From contig CAUQHD010000020.1 in NCBI GenBank assembly GCA_963517805.1, positions 1 to 15,150 on the forward strand: a stretch of DNA of 15,150 nt. Reading direction: 5' to 3'. Below the pieces are notes generated by a model that had not been told where the DNA came from, did no database searches, and worked only from the letters and a program-made list of their open reading frames with translations. Position 1 is the first letter of the stretch. The number at the start of each line of letters is the position of its first letter. A program made the position numbers and the translations under genes. Source of the stretch: JABCPE02 sp963517805. GTDB taxonomy: Bacteria > Bacteroidota > Bacteroidia > Flavobacteriales > Weeksellaceae. Shown here piece by piece: positions 1 to 6,370 of the stretch.

Positions 1-220
1 CCTGCAGCATCTGGTCTATGGATGCTACCGCCTTTTGCTCTATATCCTTCATTTTCACCACATCCACAGAAGATGTGATTTTACTTTTCTCTATCTTTTG
101 GAAACCTGTGATGATGACCTCATCTATTTCCTTAGTCTTAGTTTTAGTGGTGTCTACAGGCGTATTCTGAGCCCAAAGAACGCTCGGTAAAAGACCCAAC
201 AAAAATTTCGCTCTTCTCAT
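1..220 (-). CDS. SusC/RagA-like TonB-dependent outer-membrane receptor, N-terminal part (runs off left edge)
   Basis: About 73 codons are visible, starting at the ATG on the minus strand at 218-220. A signal peptide (MRRAKFLLGLLPSVLWAQ) is followed by a short Thr/Lys-rich linker. The start of a TonB plug domain comes next, with the SusC-type segment EIDEVIITGF followed by SSVDVVKMKDIEQ near residues 34-66. SusC-family proteins are outer-membrane barrels that import oligosaccharides or peptides using TonB energy, usually with a SusD lipoprotein. Most SusC proteins carry a carboxypeptidase-like beta-sandwich of about 90 residues between signal and plug; here the plug begins almost at once, so that domain is absent. 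The gene starts 19 bases after the metalloprotease stop and is probably co-transcribed with it. No Shine-Dalgarno is visible, as is usual in Bacteroidota. The substrate cannot be told, and any SusD partner would lie outside the window. Confidence 0.8.
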   Translation of the reverse strand, partial: MRRAKFLLGLLPSVLWAQNTPVDTTKTKTKEIDEVIITGFQKIEKSKITSSVDVVKMKDIEQKAVASIDQMLQ

Positions 221-239
221 TTTTAGTTCGTAAGTTTTA

Positions 240-2828
240 TTATTTTTCTCCTAATGCTTTATTTAGTCTTATCAGCATATCTTCGTAATGATTTTTTGTC
301 GCTTCATCTCCTGTATTTTTCGCAACGAGGATGATTTTCTTTACTTTAATCAGTTCTGCTCTCTTCGCTGAACCCACCTCCGAAAGGCGCTTCATTCCAC
401 TGAAATACATTGTCAGTTTCTGCTCATCTATGCTGTGCTTGTCCTCCAAATTATGGTGTGCATAATCACAAATCATAGGCATCTTGCCAAAAATCCCTTT
501 CTCTGTTTTTTCATAAATACGCCCTACATCTATGATAAGCGCATCTACATAGTTTTTCTGCGTCATTCTTTCAGCGATAGTCAAGCTTTTGTTTTTCAAA
601 GATTTATCAAAAATAAATTTCCTCAAATCATCGAAAAGCTCTGCTACGGTCATTATCTTTTCGTTTCCTTCGGTGTGCAGGAATTCTGCTTCCAAAAGTC
701 TCAAAAGCCTTTCATCATGCATCAGATTATACAAAATAGCTGCCTGTCTCTCTCTGAAAATATTATACGGCGACTGCTCTACTGCTCCTGCTGGTGTGTT
801 TTTGGTAGGTTTCAAAACATCTTTCAGTGGGTTGATAAACAACCATTTCGGTAGGGTGAGAATATTCTTTTTAAGGAAATTCAGCGCTTCTTTTTGCGTT
901 TGATAAGGAACAGGTATGTAGGATTTTATTTTACTCCCTTTTACCAAAGGCGTGAGATAAAACCCACCGATGTTCGCCAAAGTATGCGTATTATAGACAT
1001 ACCACTGGTTAATCACCTGATTATAAAACGCTTTCGCTTCTTCATAGGTTTCACCGTCTTTCGTGCTCCATTCTATGATATTTGGAATTGTTTTTTTAAG
1101 GTTGATAATTCCGTATTCTCCTGCTTTCATAGCATTATTCCCTAAATCCTCGGATTGCGAACGCGGGTCTATGGTTTCGGACTGCTGCTCTCCGTAGAAA
1201 TACTTCGGATCGCCATCGTGTTTGTCTATCCAAGATTTAGTAATGCTTAGTTCCTCCTCTGGGCTGGATTTTCCTGTCCATCTATACCCGAAATTAATCG
1301 CAAATTCATCATAAACGCCTATTTTAGGAGTGATTTGCTTCACGCTATCGCCTTCCTGTGCAACATAGTTAAACCTCGCATAATCCATAATAGAAGGCGC
1401 TGTACCGCCCATTTTTTCGGTAAAATCTGGCTTTCTCAAATCCTCTACGGAATACGCAAAAGATGAACCCATATTGTGCCTTAGCCCAAATGTATGTCCC
1501 ACTTCATGAGATGAAACGAAGCGGATAGCATTCGCCATTTTAGCATCTGGGAAAACATTTCCTCTCGCCTCTGGGTCTATGATGCCTGTCTGCACGCGCA
1601 TCCATGAGTGAAGAAGTGTCATCACATTATGCCACCAGATGATATCCGATTCCAGAATTTCTCCCGTACGAGGGTCTACCACAGAAGGTCCCATGGCATT
1701 TGCCATAGAAGAGGCAGCGTAGGTAATTACCGAATACCGCACATCATCTACATCAAATTCTTTATCTTCTGGGTCTGGAAGCCTTGCGCTGATTACATTT
1801 TTAAAACCTGCCTTTTCAAAGGCTTTGTTCCAGTCATGAACGCCGTCTATTATCGCTTGCTGCCACTGTTTGGGTGTTGCTGGGTCTATATAATAGACTA
1901 TCGGTTTTTTGGGCTCTACCAGTTGTCCTGACAGGTATTTCCCTACTTCCTGCTCTTTGGGTTCTAGGCGCCAGCGTGTGATGAGTTCCTTGTTATCTAC
2001 TCTCTGTTGTTTATCCGAGAAATAAACCTTCGGAGTGGTAAAATAGCCTACTCTATCATCTGAAAAACGCCCTACCATAGGCTCTGGAAGCAGAACGATA
2101 TTCGTGGTCGTTCCTACGGTGAGGTCGGCTTTTTCCGCCGTGGTTTTACCTTCAGAAATTTGGGTCGTAAGCTGGGATTTTATGACAACATTCTGCGGGA
2201 AGCTCTTCACTTCTTCTATATAAGAATCTTTGGTTCTGACCGAACCGCCCATACCGATGTTATCAAAAAGGTTGTTAAAACTCTTGGATGTTCCATTGAA
2301 AACATTATTCACCTGCACCACTATGGCAGAGTCTTTTCCGTAAGTTTTTATCTCAAAACCTTCTATGATGGACTCTCCATAGTTGTCCCGCACAGAGAGG
2401 GCGATATTATCTTTCTTATTTACGCTGATTTTTGGGTCAAAGGTCTTTGCCCACACCTTATTATTTTTCTCATCCTTGTAGAAACGGATGAGTTTGTTTT
2501 CGTAATTCATTCCCTTGTTAATCCCTGCATTGTTTATCTGAGCGGGAACAGAGGAAATTTTATTGACAATCAATAAATCTTTTCCCAGTACTTCATTAGG
2601 AATCTCGAAATAGATTTTCTCCTTTATGGTATGGATTTTAAAAAGTCCGTCCTTCGTGACTGCACCTTTTATAAAATCGTTATAAGCTGCAGTATTGCCT
2701 TTTTTTGCTGTGCTGTCTTTTTTCGCTTCGTTTTCAGTTTTTGCTGCATCTTTTTTCTTTGATTTTTTATCTTGAGAAAAAACAGCCATAGACTGAAACA
2801 GCAAAACAACCAATAATATTTTCTTCAT
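240..2828 (-). CDS. Secreted zinc-dependent metalloprotease of the DUF5117/DUF5118 (DUF4953) family
   Basis: This 862-residue protein has a signal peptide (MKKILLVVLLFQSMAVFSQ) followed by a very Lys-rich segment (about residues 20-45). The middle resembles the DUF5118 and DUF5117 regions found upstream of the catalytic domain in Bacteroidota metalloproteases. The zinc site HEVGHTFGLRH at residues 441-451 is a full metzincin HExxHxxGxxH motif with E442 as the catalytic base. SIMDY at 479-483 fits the Met-turn. The length is usual for the family, and no lesion is seen. It is predicted to be exported to the periplasm or cell surface. The SusC-like receptor gene follows after 19 bases, which suggests a unit for degrading and importing protein or peptide; that is inference. 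A TATTTTTG -7 box lies upstream on the same strand at 2867-2874. The natural substrate of this family is not established. Confidence 0.9.
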   Translation of the reverse strand: MKKILLVVLLFQSMAVFSQDKKSKKKDAAKTENEAKKDSTAKKGNTAAYNDFIKGAVTKDGLFKIHTIKEKIYFEIPNEVLGKDLLIVNKISSVPAQINNAGINKGMNYENKLIRFYKDEKNNKVWAKTFDPKISVNKKDNIALSVRDNYGESIIEGFEIKTYGKDSAIVVQVNNVFNGTSKSFNNLFDNIGMGGSVRTKDSYIEEVKSFPQNVVIKSQLTTQISEGKTTAEKADLTVGTTTNIVLLPEPMVGRFSDDRVGYFTTPKVYFSDKQQRVDNKELITRWRLEPKEQEVGKYLSGQLVEPKKPIVYYIDPATPKQWQQAIIDGVHDWNKAFEKAGFKNVISARLPDPEDKEFDVDDVRYSVITYAASSMANAMGPSVVDPRTGEILESDIIWWHNVMTLLHSWMRVQTGIIDPEARGNVFPDAKMANAIRFVSSHEVGHTFGLRHNMGSSFAYSVEDLRKPDFTEKMGGTAPSIMDYARFNYVAQEGDSVKQITPKIGVYDEFAINFGYRWTGKSSPEEELSITKSWIDKHDGDPKYFYGEQQSETIDPRSQSEDLGNNAMKAGEYGIINLKKTIPNIIEWSTKDGETYEEAKAFYNQVINQWYVYNTHTLANIGGFYLTPLVKGSKIKSYIPVPYQTQKEALNFLKKNILTLPKWLFINPLKDVLKPTKNTPAGAVEQSPYNIFRERQAAILYNLMHDERLLRLLEAEFLHTEGNEKIMTVAELFDDLRKFIFDKSLKNKSLTIAERMTQKNYVDALIIDVGRIYEKTEKGIFGKMPMICDYAHHNLEDKHSIDEQKLTMYFSGMKRLSEVGSAKRAELIKVKKIILVAKNTGDEATKNHYEDMLIRLNKALGEK

Positions 2829-2866
2829 TACAAATAAGATTATGTTAGAAATTTCAAAAGGAAAGG

Positions 2867-2874
2867 CAAAAATA
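2867..2874 (-). promoter_or_regulatory. Candidate Bacteroidota -7 box for the metalloprotease/SusC-like pair
   Basis: Read on the minus strand this is TATTTTTG, matching the TAnnTTTG consensus, about 38 bases before the metalloprotease ATG. No clear TTTG -33 element is seen at the expected distance; that stretch is only A/T-rich. The call therefore rests on one box. Confidence 0.4.
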
Positions 2875-2954
2875 ATAAGTTTTTCTTAAAAATTAAAATA
2901 ATTTGATGAAAAATCTATAATTTTCTCTTATCATAACTTGAAAATTGTCCTCCT

Positions 2955-2972
2955 CCATCTTGCGCAAGGTGG
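2955..2972. repeat. Imperfect 18-base palindrome with core CTTGCGCAAG
   Basis: CCATCTTGCGCAAGGTGG is a palindrome with one mismatched pair; its inner ten bases, CTTGCGCAAG, are perfect. It lies in the intergenic region about 90 bases left of a tandem array whose units also contain CTTG/CAAG halves. It may be an operator or a diverged member of the same repeat family. No function can be assigned. Confidence 0.45.
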
Positions 2973-3044
2973 TTTCAAAGCTAAGAATCACGAATTTTAT
3001 ATTATTTTCAATATTTCTTTAAAAAATATTTAATAAAACACCTA

Positions 3045-3059
3045 TTGTATTAAATACAA
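3045..3059. repeat. Perfect inverted repeat TTGTATT-A-AATACAA
   Basis: This is a seven-base perfect inverted repeat around a single central base. It ends one base before the ATG at 3061 of the cysteine-rich reading frame and just ahead of the 21-base array. The size and symmetry would suit a dimeric regulator, but in such A/T-rich DNA chance cannot be excluded. Confidence 0.35.
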
Positions 3060-3060
3060 C

Positions 3061-3255
3061 ATGTCTTGCAAGACTTACCATAGATGTTGCATTCAATACC
3101 AGACATTGTGCAAGTCCTGCAAGACATCGTGTAAACTTTGCAAGACATCTTGTAAACTTTGCAAGACATCGTGCGAGACTTACAAGACATCGTGTAAGAC
3201 CTGCAAGACCTTGTTTTCTTCTTTTCTCACATCATTTTTTCAATTTTCCACCTGA
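3061..3255 (+). CDS. Doubtful cysteine-rich 64-residue frame formed by the 21-base repeats
   Basis: The frame opens at ATG 3061 and ends at TGA 3253. Its centre is a seven-residue repeat of the type CKTSCKL, giving about 14 cysteines, followed by a Phe/Ser-rich tail. No signal peptide, TAnnTTTG promoter or ribosome site was found for it. The cysteine spacing resembles no metal-binding family that I recognise. The period is exactly seven codons, so the open frame may be only a by-product of a 21-base minisatellite; an opposite-strand frame also stays open through the units. I list it because a real Cys-rich peptide cannot be excluded, but I think it is more likely not translated. Confidence 0.15.
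   Translation: MSCKTYHRCCIQYQTLCKSCKTSCKLCKTSCKLCKTSCETYKTSCKTCKTLFSSFLTSFFQFST
3063..3205. repeat. Tandem array of a 21-base near-palindromic unit
   Basis: Five contiguous 21-base units begin at 3101, 3122, 3143, 3164 and 3185. The consensus is AGACATCGTGTAAACTTTGCA, with the third and fifth positions of the second half most variable. A degenerate unit (3071-3091) precedes them after a 9-base interruption, and a perfect 12-base palindrome, GTCTTGCAAGAC, opens the array at 3063-3074. Across a unit junction the sequence is close to self-complementary: at 3148-3166, TCTTGTAAACTTTGCAAGA can fold into an eight-pair stem (one G-T pair) around a three-base loop. The array ends about 95 bases before the gldD promoter. 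Because 21 is a multiple of three, a reading frame stays open through it. A minisatellite or DNA/RNA structural element is the simplest reading. Confidence 0.85.
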
Positions 3256-3274
3256 TTTATTAAATCCTCCACCC

Positions 3275-3308
3275 CTTGTGGCTTTATATTATTTTTTTAT
3301 TACTTTTG
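3275..3308 (+). promoter_or_regulatory. Promoter of gldD (CTTG, 22-base spacer, TACTTTTG)
   Basis: TACTTTTG at 3301-3308 matches the Bacteroidota -7 consensus TAnnTTTG. CTTG at 3275-3278 sits near the expected -33 position with a 22-base spacer, at the long end of the usual range. The gldD ATG at 3313 begins only four bases after the -7 box, so the transcript would be leaderless or nearly so. Confidence 0.6.
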
Positions 3309-3312
3309 CGGA

Positions 3313-3867
3313 ATGTTTAGGTATCTATTTTTAGGGTGTGTTGCACTTTGAACCATCTCTTGCAGCGAAGAAACCCGCCCAAAACCAAAGGGGGAACTCC
3401 GCTTGGAATATCCCAAAGCAAAGTATCAGGCATTTAATTCTGCCTGTCCTTTCACCTTTGAATATTCGGACTTTGCCGCACTACACGAAGCCAAAAAACC
3501 ATGCTGGTACAACTTGGTCTATCCTCAGATGAAGGCCAATGTATTCCTTACCTACTTCCCTATTCAGAATGATTTCCGGCTTCATGTAAAGGAAGTAGAA
3601 AAAATGGTCTATGAGCACACCATCCGTGCTTCGGCAATAGAAACCAAGTCTTTTTCTTACCCTGAAAAACGAGTTTTCGGGAATTTCTATGAACTGAAAG
3701 GGCAGTCTGCATCTAATATTCAGATTTTCCTGACTGACAGCACGAGGCATTTTGTAACGGCAAATCTATACTTCAAGTCCAGACCAAGACCCGACTCGCT
3801 GCAGCCCGCCATAGACTACATAAAAGAAGACCTCATGCACATGATAGAAACCTTCAACTGGAAATAA
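3313..3867 (+). CDS. gldD: Gliding motility lipoprotein GldD, with an in-frame TGA in the signal peptide
   Basis: From the segment PKPKGELRLEYPKAKY onward this matches the GldD family as I know it: conserved CPFTFEY, a MKANVFLTYF strand, YEHT, a VFGNFYEL stretch, FLTDSTRHFV, and an end like LMHMIETFNWK. GldD is a lipoprotein needed for gliding motility, tied to the type IX secretion machinery, and also kept in many non-gliding Flavobacteriia. The best start is ATG 3313, which gives MFRYLFLGCVAL, a clear signal-peptide start. The next codon (3349-3351) is TGA, followed in the same frame by TISC, with the probable lipidated Cys at 3361-3363, and then the mature protein. Without the TGA it would be a normal-length lipoprotein of about 184 residues. 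The next in-frame start-like codon is TTG 3403, which would lose the lipid-anchor Cys. The rest of the frame is intact. This is either a recent nonsense mutation or a sequencing error. The PfkB kinase gene follows after 25 bases. Confidence 0.85.
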
Positions 3868-3892
3868 TCTTACACAACATAGAGCAAGAATA

Positions 3893-4813
3893 ATGAAATT
3901 ATTAGCCGTAGGAACCGTAGCTTTTGATGCTATCGAGACACCATTTGGAAAGACAGACCACATTCTGGGAGGTGCCGCCACTTATATAGGGCTTGCCGCC
4001 TCCGTTCTCAATATAAAAACAGGCATCGTGTCCGTTGTAGGCGGAGATTTTCCTGAGGAATATCTCAACTTATTAAAGGAACGAGACATCGATATAGAAG
4101 GAATTGAAATCTTCCCCGAAGAAAAAACCTTCTTCTGGTCTGGAAAATACCATAACGACCTCAACAGCCGCGATACACTGGCAACAGAACTGAATGTCTT
4201 GGAGAAATTCAACCCAAAAATACCAGAACACTGCAAGGACTGCGACATCCTGCTCTTAGGAAACCTTCACCCCAGCGTACAGCTCTCCGTGCTGGAGAAT
4301 ATGAAATGCCGCCCAAGGCTGATTATCTTAGATACGATGAATTTCTGGATGAACCACACTTGGGATTTATTGATGGAAATTATAGGCAAAGTAGATGTCA
4401 TAACGATAAATGATGAGGAGGCAAGACAGCTCTCCGGCGAATACTCGCTCCCGAAAGCCGCCCAAAAGATACACGAAATGGGGCCTCAGTATGTAATTAT
4501 CAAAAAAGGAGAACACGGAGCTATAATTTTCAGCGAAGGAAAAATATTTGCGATACCCGCCCTCCCTCTGGAGGATGTCTTTGACCCGACAGGCGCAGGA
4601 GATTCCTTTGCGGGAGGCTTTGCCGCGCACCTTGCCTGCACCGGAAGTTTTAGTTTTGAAAATATGAAAACGGCGATTATCGTGGGGAGTGCCATGGCAT
4701 CCTTTACCGTAGAGAAATTCGGCACGGAAAGGCTCTTGGAAGTTTCGCCGTACCTCTTGAAACAAAGAATCAAGAAATTTCAGGAACTTACCACCTTCAA
4801 TGTTGATTTATAA
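3893..4813 (+). CDS. PfkB-family carbohydrate (ribokinase-like) kinase
   Basis: This 306-residue cytoplasmic protein is of the ribokinase/PfkB fold. The N-terminal substrate-side signature GGAATYIGLAASVLN is at residues 26-40. TINDEEARQLSG is at 171-182, and the C-terminal ATP/anion-hole signature DPTGAGDSFAGG at 231-242 has D237 as the catalytic base. Length and motif spacing are normal. The family phosphorylates sugars, nucleosides or related alcohols with ATP; the motifs do not settle the substrate, so I give no gene symbol. The ATG lies 25 bases after the gldD stop with no terminator or clear -7 box between, so it is probably transcribed with gldD. Its reading frame does not depend on the gldD lesion, though a premature stop there could reduce transcription through polarity. 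Confidence 0.9.
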   Translation: MKLLAVGTVAFDAIETPFGKTDHILGGAATYIGLAASVLNIKTGIVSVVGGDFPEEYLNLLKERDIDIEGIEIFPEEKTFFWSGKYHNDLNSRDTLATELNVLEKFNPKIPEHCKDCDILLLGNLHPSVQLSVLENMKCRPRLIILDTMNFWMNHTWDLLMEIIGKVDVITINDEEARQLSGEYSLPKAAQKIHEMGPQYVIIKKGEHGAIIFSEGKIFAIPALPLEDVFDPTGAGDSFAGGFAAHLACTGSFSFENMKTAIIVGSAMASFTVEKFGTERLLEVSPYLLKQRIKKFQELTTFNVDL

Positions 4814-4840
4814 ATTTTAAGAAATAATTATAATAAAATG

Positions 4841-4872
4841 TTTAGTATTTCTCTCCGAGAAATTTAATTTTG
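4841..4872 (+). promoter_or_regulatory. Promoter of the SurA-like gene, with an inverted repeat between its elements
   Basis: TAATTTTG at 4865-4872 is a good -7 box, and TTTA at 4841-4844 is at the right place for a weak -33 element. Between them, at 4847-4863, lies a perfect seven-base inverted repeat, ATTTCTC-TCC-GAGAAAT. A protein bound there would block RNA polymerase, so it is a possible operator. The ATG at 4881 follows the -7 box by eight bases, giving a very short leader. Confidence 0.6.
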
Positions 4873-4880
4873 CACCATCA

Positions 4881-6248
4881 ATGAAAAATCAATCTTTAGA
4901 AATGATCAAAAACATTAGACAAGTGTTTCTTTTAGCACTACTATCATTTTCTTTTCCCATACATGCACAGCTCCAAAAAGGACAGCTGGTAGACGGCATT
5001 GCAGCTGTAATCGGGAATGAAATCATTTTGGAATCCGATATTACAGAACAGGAAAACTACGCCAAAGCACAGGGAATGGCCGCTGCCAACAAGTGCGAGT
5101 TTGTAGAAAGTTTGCTGAACAATAAATTCCTGATTTACCACGCAAAGCAGGACACACTGATTCCGAACCGAAGCAAGGAAATAAGAGAACAAGCCGTACA
5201 GAAATACAACCAGATTGCTGGGCAGTTCCCTTCAGAAAGGGCAATGCTGGACACCTATAAATTCCGAAACGCCACAGAAATGAAAAATGCTATAGAAAAG
5301 ATAGATTCAGACGGCTACTACGGACAGAGTAAATATTCCCGAATAACGGAGAAAACGGATGTTACCCCAAATGAAGTAACAGACTTCTATAACGCCTATA
5401 AATACCAGCTTCCAGAGGTAAAAGATGAAATCATTCTTTCTCAAATCGTAATGTATCCTAAACTAACGGACGAGCATAAAAATGAAATCATCAACAGACT
5501 TTTAAAACTAAAACAAGATATCTTGGATGGAGAGAGTTTTGAGTCTTTGGCAAGAATCTACTCCGAAGATGAAGGCTCTGCTTCAAATGGTGGACTTTAC
5601 AAAAATATATCCAAGGGAACGATGGTAAAACCCTTTGAGGCAGCCGCTCTTAACCTGCAGGAAGGAGAAATCTCCGACCCAGTGGAAACAGAGTATGGCT
5701 ATCACATCATTCAGCTTGTGAAAAAATCAGGGAAGATGTACGATGCAAGACATATCTTGATAAAAAACACCCCCACCGCGGAGGAAATAGCCAGTGCAAA
5801 AAAGGAATTAGAAGACATCAAACAGCAAATTTTAGATGGTAAAATATCCTTCAAAGAAGCTGCCCATAAGTATTCTGATGATAAAAACACTAAATACAAT
5901 TCTGGAATCATCAATAACGAAGAAGGCAAAACCAAAATAGAAAAAACAAATCTTTCTGCAAATATTGCCTATCAAATCGCTGGATACAATAAAGGAGACA
6001 TCACCGAAGTTTTTGAAGATGAACTAAATAGAAGAAAAGTGGTTTCTATCCTTAGAATAGAAGATACGATACCAGCCCACCAAATAGACCTCAATATCGA
6101 TTTTGAAAGAGTAAAAGAAATTGCGCTCAACAAGAAAAAAAGCGAAATTGTGGAAAAATGGATTAACGAAAGGCTGCCGGAAACCTTTATCTCCATAGAC
6201 AAAAGATATGACAGCTGCACTTTCAATTCACAATGGAAGAAAAAATAA
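4881..6248 (+). CDS. SurA-like periplasmic peptidyl-prolyl cis-trans isomerase with two parvulin domains
   Basis: The protein is 455 residues with a signal peptide ending near IHAQ (residues 27-30). A second ATG at 4902 (residue 8) would give a more ordinary signal peptide, so either start is possible. An N-terminal SurA-type chaperone region (about 31-170, including VDGIAAVIGNEIILESDI) is followed by two PpiC/parvulin-type rotamase domains. The first is at about 183-282 and ends with the typical EYGYHIIQLV. The second is at about 286-395 and begins with YDARHILI; it is shorter in its GG...F core and may be the less active one. SurA proteins escort unfolded outer-membrane proteins across the periplasm, a fitting job beside TonB receptors and GldD. 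It is a single-gene unit with its own promoter and a strong terminator. I call it SurA-like rather than surA because orthology cannot be proved here. Confidence 0.88.
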   Translation: MKNQSLEMIKNIRQVFLLALLSFSFPIHAQLQKGQLVDGIAAVIGNEIILESDITEQENYAKAQGMAAANKCEFVESLLNNKFLIYHAKQDTLIPNRSKEIREQAVQKYNQIAGQFPSERAMLDTYKFRNATEMKNAIEKIDSDGYYGQSKYSRITEKTDVTPNEVTDFYNAYKYQLPEVKDEIILSQIVMYPKLTDEHKNEIINRLLKLKQDILDGESFESLARIYSEDEGSASNGGLYKNISKGTMVKPFEAAALNLQEGEISDPVETEYGYHIIQLVKKSGKMYDARHILIKNTPTAEEIASAKKELEDIKQQILDGKISFKEAAHKYSDDKNTKYNSGIINNEEGKTKIEKTNLSANIAYQIAGYNKGDITEVFEDELNRRKVVSILRIEDTIPAHQIDLNIDFERVKEIALNKKKSEIVEKWINERLPETFISIDKRYDSCTFNSQWKKK

Positions 6249-6253
6249 ATCCT

Positions 6254-6288
6254 AAAAACTCTTAGCCCAAAACTAAGAGTTTTTTTTT
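6254..6288 (+). terminator. Intrinsic terminator after the SurA-like gene
   Basis: AAAAACTCTTAG (6254-6265) pairs perfectly with CTAAGAGTTTTT (6273-6284) around a seven-base loop, followed by a run of T to 6288. It begins six bases after the stop codon. Confidence 0.9.
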
Positions 6289-6320
6289 ATTCAGTTTAAT
6301 AAAAATATTTTCCACAAAAA

Positions 6321-6351
6321 TTGATTTTTAAAAACGCTTTCATTAGTTTTG
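6321..6351 (+). promoter_or_regulatory. Promoter of the parE-parC operon
   Basis: TTG at 6321-6323 and TAGTTTTG at 6344-6351, 20 bases apart, match the Bacteroidota -33/-7 pattern well. The parE ATG at 6371 would have a leader of roughly 15 bases. It lies directly after the preceding terminator, so the operon is transcriptionally insulated. Confidence 0.7.
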
Positions 6352-6370
6352 TATCTTATTTTGAAGAAAG

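Noticed and set aside
435..2576. Several plus-strand open frames of 80-139 codons opposite the metalloprotease
   Set aside because: They lie antisense within a well-supported gene with intact HExxH and Met-turn motifs, and lack promoters and recognisable domains.
3061..3205. CRISPR array reading of the 21-base repeats
   Set aside because: The units are contiguous with no unique spacers, and no cas gene is present.
3338..3532. Frame from GTG 3338 overlapping the gldD start (64 residues)
   Set aside because: It is out of frame with the clear GldD sequence and its product resembles nothing. It is a by-product of the overlapping gene.
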